Source of the DNA: a bacterium
Lineage (GTDB): Bacteria > Chloroflexota > Dormibacteria > UBA8260 > Bog-877
Length of the DNA stretch: 5,482 nucleotides
Reading direction: 5' to 3'
NCBI GenBank assembly: GCA_021802115.1
Contig: JAKABA010000252.1
Coordinates: 1-5,482 of the forward strand
Shown here: positions 4,195-5,482 of the stretch, piece by piece
Layout: every line of letters starts with the position of its first letter
Numbering within the stretch: the stretch's first letter is position 1
The notes under the pieces: model-generated
What the model saw: only the letters and a program-made list of their open reading frames with translations
Databases searched by the model: none
Told to the model about the DNA's origin: nothing
Translations under genes and position numbers: made by a program

Positions 4195-5219
4195 GCGTCC
4201 CTGACCGGCGAGCTGTGGAGCGGCGCCTCGGGCACCGTGTGGCCGATGAGGCTTGGGGGTACCTGCTGAAAACAAATCGGCTCGACTCCGCTGTCGATGA
4301 GGAGACAGCGGTGGAAGACGCCGTTTTCGAGGTGCGGGACTTGGAGGCTGCTGTCGGCCGGGGAGTCACGCCTCCCAGGACTCCCAAGGCTCCCCCCGAC
4401 GTTGTCGCGCGCCAGCGCGCCCTAGGCGCTGTCTACGCGGCGCTGGTGGCATCCCACACCGAGGTACAGGCCATCCGGGGCCGTGTGGGCGACCGTTCCG
4501 ATACACGCCACCCCGAGCCGGTCCTGCTCACCCTCGGCGAGGTGGCATCCTGGGTCACAGTCCACTACATGAGGACCCTGCGGATCGACACCCTCGACCA
4601 AGCGACCGACGCAGTGCGTATGCGCCACCACCGGGGCGATGCCTTCGAAACGCTCTACTTCCCTTCGCCGCATGGGTCCGGCCGGGCCGTCAGTATTCCC
4701 GCTCGGAGTCTGCTGGGAGACCTGGCCGTCTGCTCTGCCAAGCTTGCAGGTACCTATCGATGGTGGCCCGTGGACGCTACCCGCGTTATCCTCACCGGGA
4801 AGGCTCGTCCGGTGGTCCGTAGCAACGCGACGTTGGACGTTCGCTACGGGTGGCGGGATCAGACATCATTGAGTGCCACCACTAGGATCACCTTGGAGTT
4901 GGACCCAGAGATGCACCCGGAGGAGGTGCAGGCGGCCTACCTGGCCGCTCGCAGCCTGATCATGCCGCCAAACCGGGAGCGGGTGCGGCCCCTTACTCCA
5001 AAGGCTGCGGAGCTGGCCGCCTGGGTGGCGACGCGTCCGCGTGAGTCATGGGCGCGCCGGATGAACGCGTGGAATCGGACACATTCACAATGGACTCACA
5101 GCGGCCCGGCATCGAACTTTGCCCGCGATGCGCTCAGCGCGTATCGCAGGCTGACCGATCCGGGGTGGATCCTGCCCGGGGGAGGAGAATCGGCGGTACA
5201 ACTTGAGGGCACCGCGTGA
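4191..5219 (+). CDS. Uncharacterised 342-aa element protein upstream of integrase
   Basis: The start is TTG at 4191 (MSVPDRRAVERRLGHRV); a GTG at 4215 is the next possibility, and neither has a good ribosome binding site. Residues 5-58 form a charged helical domain (RAVERRLGHRVADEAWGYLL, then an acidic helix). Residues 60-72 are a Pro-rich linker and 70-98 a helix. A mixed alpha/beta core runs from about 108 to 258 and includes WVTVHYMRTLRI (121-132), YFPSPHGSGRAVSIP (156-170), a Trp pair at 191-192, and the strand-helix TRITLELDPEMHPEEVQAAYLAARSLI (231-257). The C-terminal part 262-327 is helical with several Trp residues (SWARRMNAWNRTHSQW). There are no P-loop, nuclease or membrane motifs. 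I do not recognise the family. It sits where a temperate phage would carry its repressor or integration control gene and is followed 31 bp later by the integrase, so co-expression with it is likely. Function is unknown. Confidence 0.8.
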   Translation: MSVPDRRAVERRLGHRVADEAWGYLLKTNRLDSAVDEETAVEDAVFEVRDLEAAVGRGVTPPRTPKAPPDVVARQRALGAVYAALVASHTEVQAIRGRVGDRSDTRHPEPVLLTLGEVASWVTVHYMRTLRIDTLDQATDAVRMRHHRGDAFETLYFPSPHGSGRAVSIPARSLLGDLAVCSAKLAGTYRWWPVDATRVILTGKARPVVRSNATLDVRYGWRDQTSLSATTRITLELDPEMHPEEVQAAYLAARSLIMPPNRERVRPLTPKAAELAAWVATRPRESWARRMNAWNRTHSQWTHSGPASNFARDALSAYRRLTDPGWILPGGGESAVQLEGTA

Positions 5220-5220
5220 C

Positions 5221-5254
5221 AAGGGACGTACGCATGGCGGCAGGGCGGGCGTGA
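5221..5254 (+). other. Leader mini-ORF with its own Shine-Dalgarno before the integrase
   Basis: AAGGGA at 5221-5226 stands 7 nt before an ATG at 5234 that opens a six-codon frame (MAAGRA). Its TGA (5252-5254) overlaps the integrase GTG as GTGA. The mini-ORF has a better-spaced ribosome binding site than the integrase itself. Translational coupling could limit integrase synthesis. Confidence 0.4.
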
Positions 5255-5482
5255 GCACCAAGCCGCCGCGGCGCGTCATGGGCCGGGGTTCGATCACGCA
5301 CCGAGCCGATGGCCGCTGGCAGGGGCGAGCGATGGTGGAGGGTGTCCGCAGGTCGGTCTATGGCGCAACTCAGGCCGAGTGTGTGGCCAAGCTCCAGCAG
5401 CTCCAGCACTCGGTCACGGTCGGGTTGCCAGTCACGCCGGAGCGCCTCACGGTGGGAGCGTTCGCTCAGCGATGGCTGGAGG
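5251..5482 (+). CDS. int: Tyrosine integrase, N-terminal part (cut by window edge)
   Basis: The frame runs from GTG at 5251 to the right edge without a stop, giving 77 residues. An in-frame ATG at 5278 (MGRGSITHRADG) is an alternative start. The visible part is the arm-type DNA-binding domain of phage-type tyrosine recombinases: GRGSITHRADGRWQGRAMVE (11-30) with the usual G-S-I-x-x-R-x-D-G-R-W pattern, followed by GVRRSVYGATQAECVAKLQQ. Then comes VGLPVTPERLTVGAFAQRWLE, which is the entry to the SAM-like core-binding domain. The catalytic R-H-R-Y residues lie outside the window. The protein would recombine the element's attachment site with the host's; no attachment site can be identified here, and it would be expected beyond the integrase gene. 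It is 31 bp downstream of the 342-aa gene on the same strand. Confidence 0.9.
   Translation, partial: MSTKPPRRVMGRGSITHRADGRWQGRAMVEGVRRSVYGATQAECVAKLQQLQHSVTVGLPVTPERLTVGAFAQRWLE

Noticed and set aside
4110..4275. Longer N-terminus for the helix-turn-helix gene
   Set aside because: The extra residues would run through the control region and into the oppositely oriented gene. The GTG at 4110 has a well-spaced GGGAGG and leads straight into the conserved domain.
4175..4673. Minus-strand open frames inside the 342-aa gene
   Set aside because: They have no ribosome binding site or recognisable motif, and the plus-strand frame is much longer and has a protein-like composition.

Overview
The window is GC-rich DNA with many GTG starts and tightly overlapping genes. 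It looks like the replication/control end of a temperate phage or phage-derived integrative element in a high-GC bacterium. An actinobacterium is my best guess, but no gene here fixes the host. There is no rRNA, tRNA, CRISPR array or insertion sequence, and no recognisable virion gene inside the window.

Layout. Positions 1-4110 hold eight genes on the minus strand, read right to left. They are: an excisionase/MerR-type helix-turn-helix protein (3889-4110), a small cysteine-containing protein (3605-3892), a DUF3987-type replication ATPase (1983-3608), a protein with a TubC-docking-like N-terminus (1459-1986), a RusA-type Holliday junction resolvase (1022-1462), an HGGxSP zinc-knuckle protein of the kind found near phage terminases (465-1025), a small unknown (148-468), and an unknown that runs off the left edge (1-140). 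The first seven genes are joined by six consecutive 4-nt stop/start overlaps (ATGA or GTGA), so this is almost certainly one translationally coupled transcript.

Positions 4111-4190 form a short divergent control region. To its right, on the plus strand, lie a 342-residue protein of unknown function (4191-5219) and the first 77 residues of a tyrosine integrase (5251 to the right edge). Each of these two plus-strand genes is preceded by a 5- or 6-codon mini-ORF whose stop overlaps its start codon.

How it may work together (inference): the integrase side keeps the element in the chromosome. Induction of the leftward operon would make the excisionase-like protein first, then the replication ATPase and RusA to replicate and resolve the excised DNA, then the proteins that lead toward packaging. 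The most unusual signal is inside the 3' end of the ATPase gene. Two arrays of three 9-bp units (TGGCAGCAR) face each other as inverted repeats about 93 bp apart, and between them a 10-bp direct repeat occurs in two different reading frames. This looks like DNA-level structure such as an iteron-type replication origin embedded in the initiator gene. A near copy of the inner repeat lies in the divergent control region.
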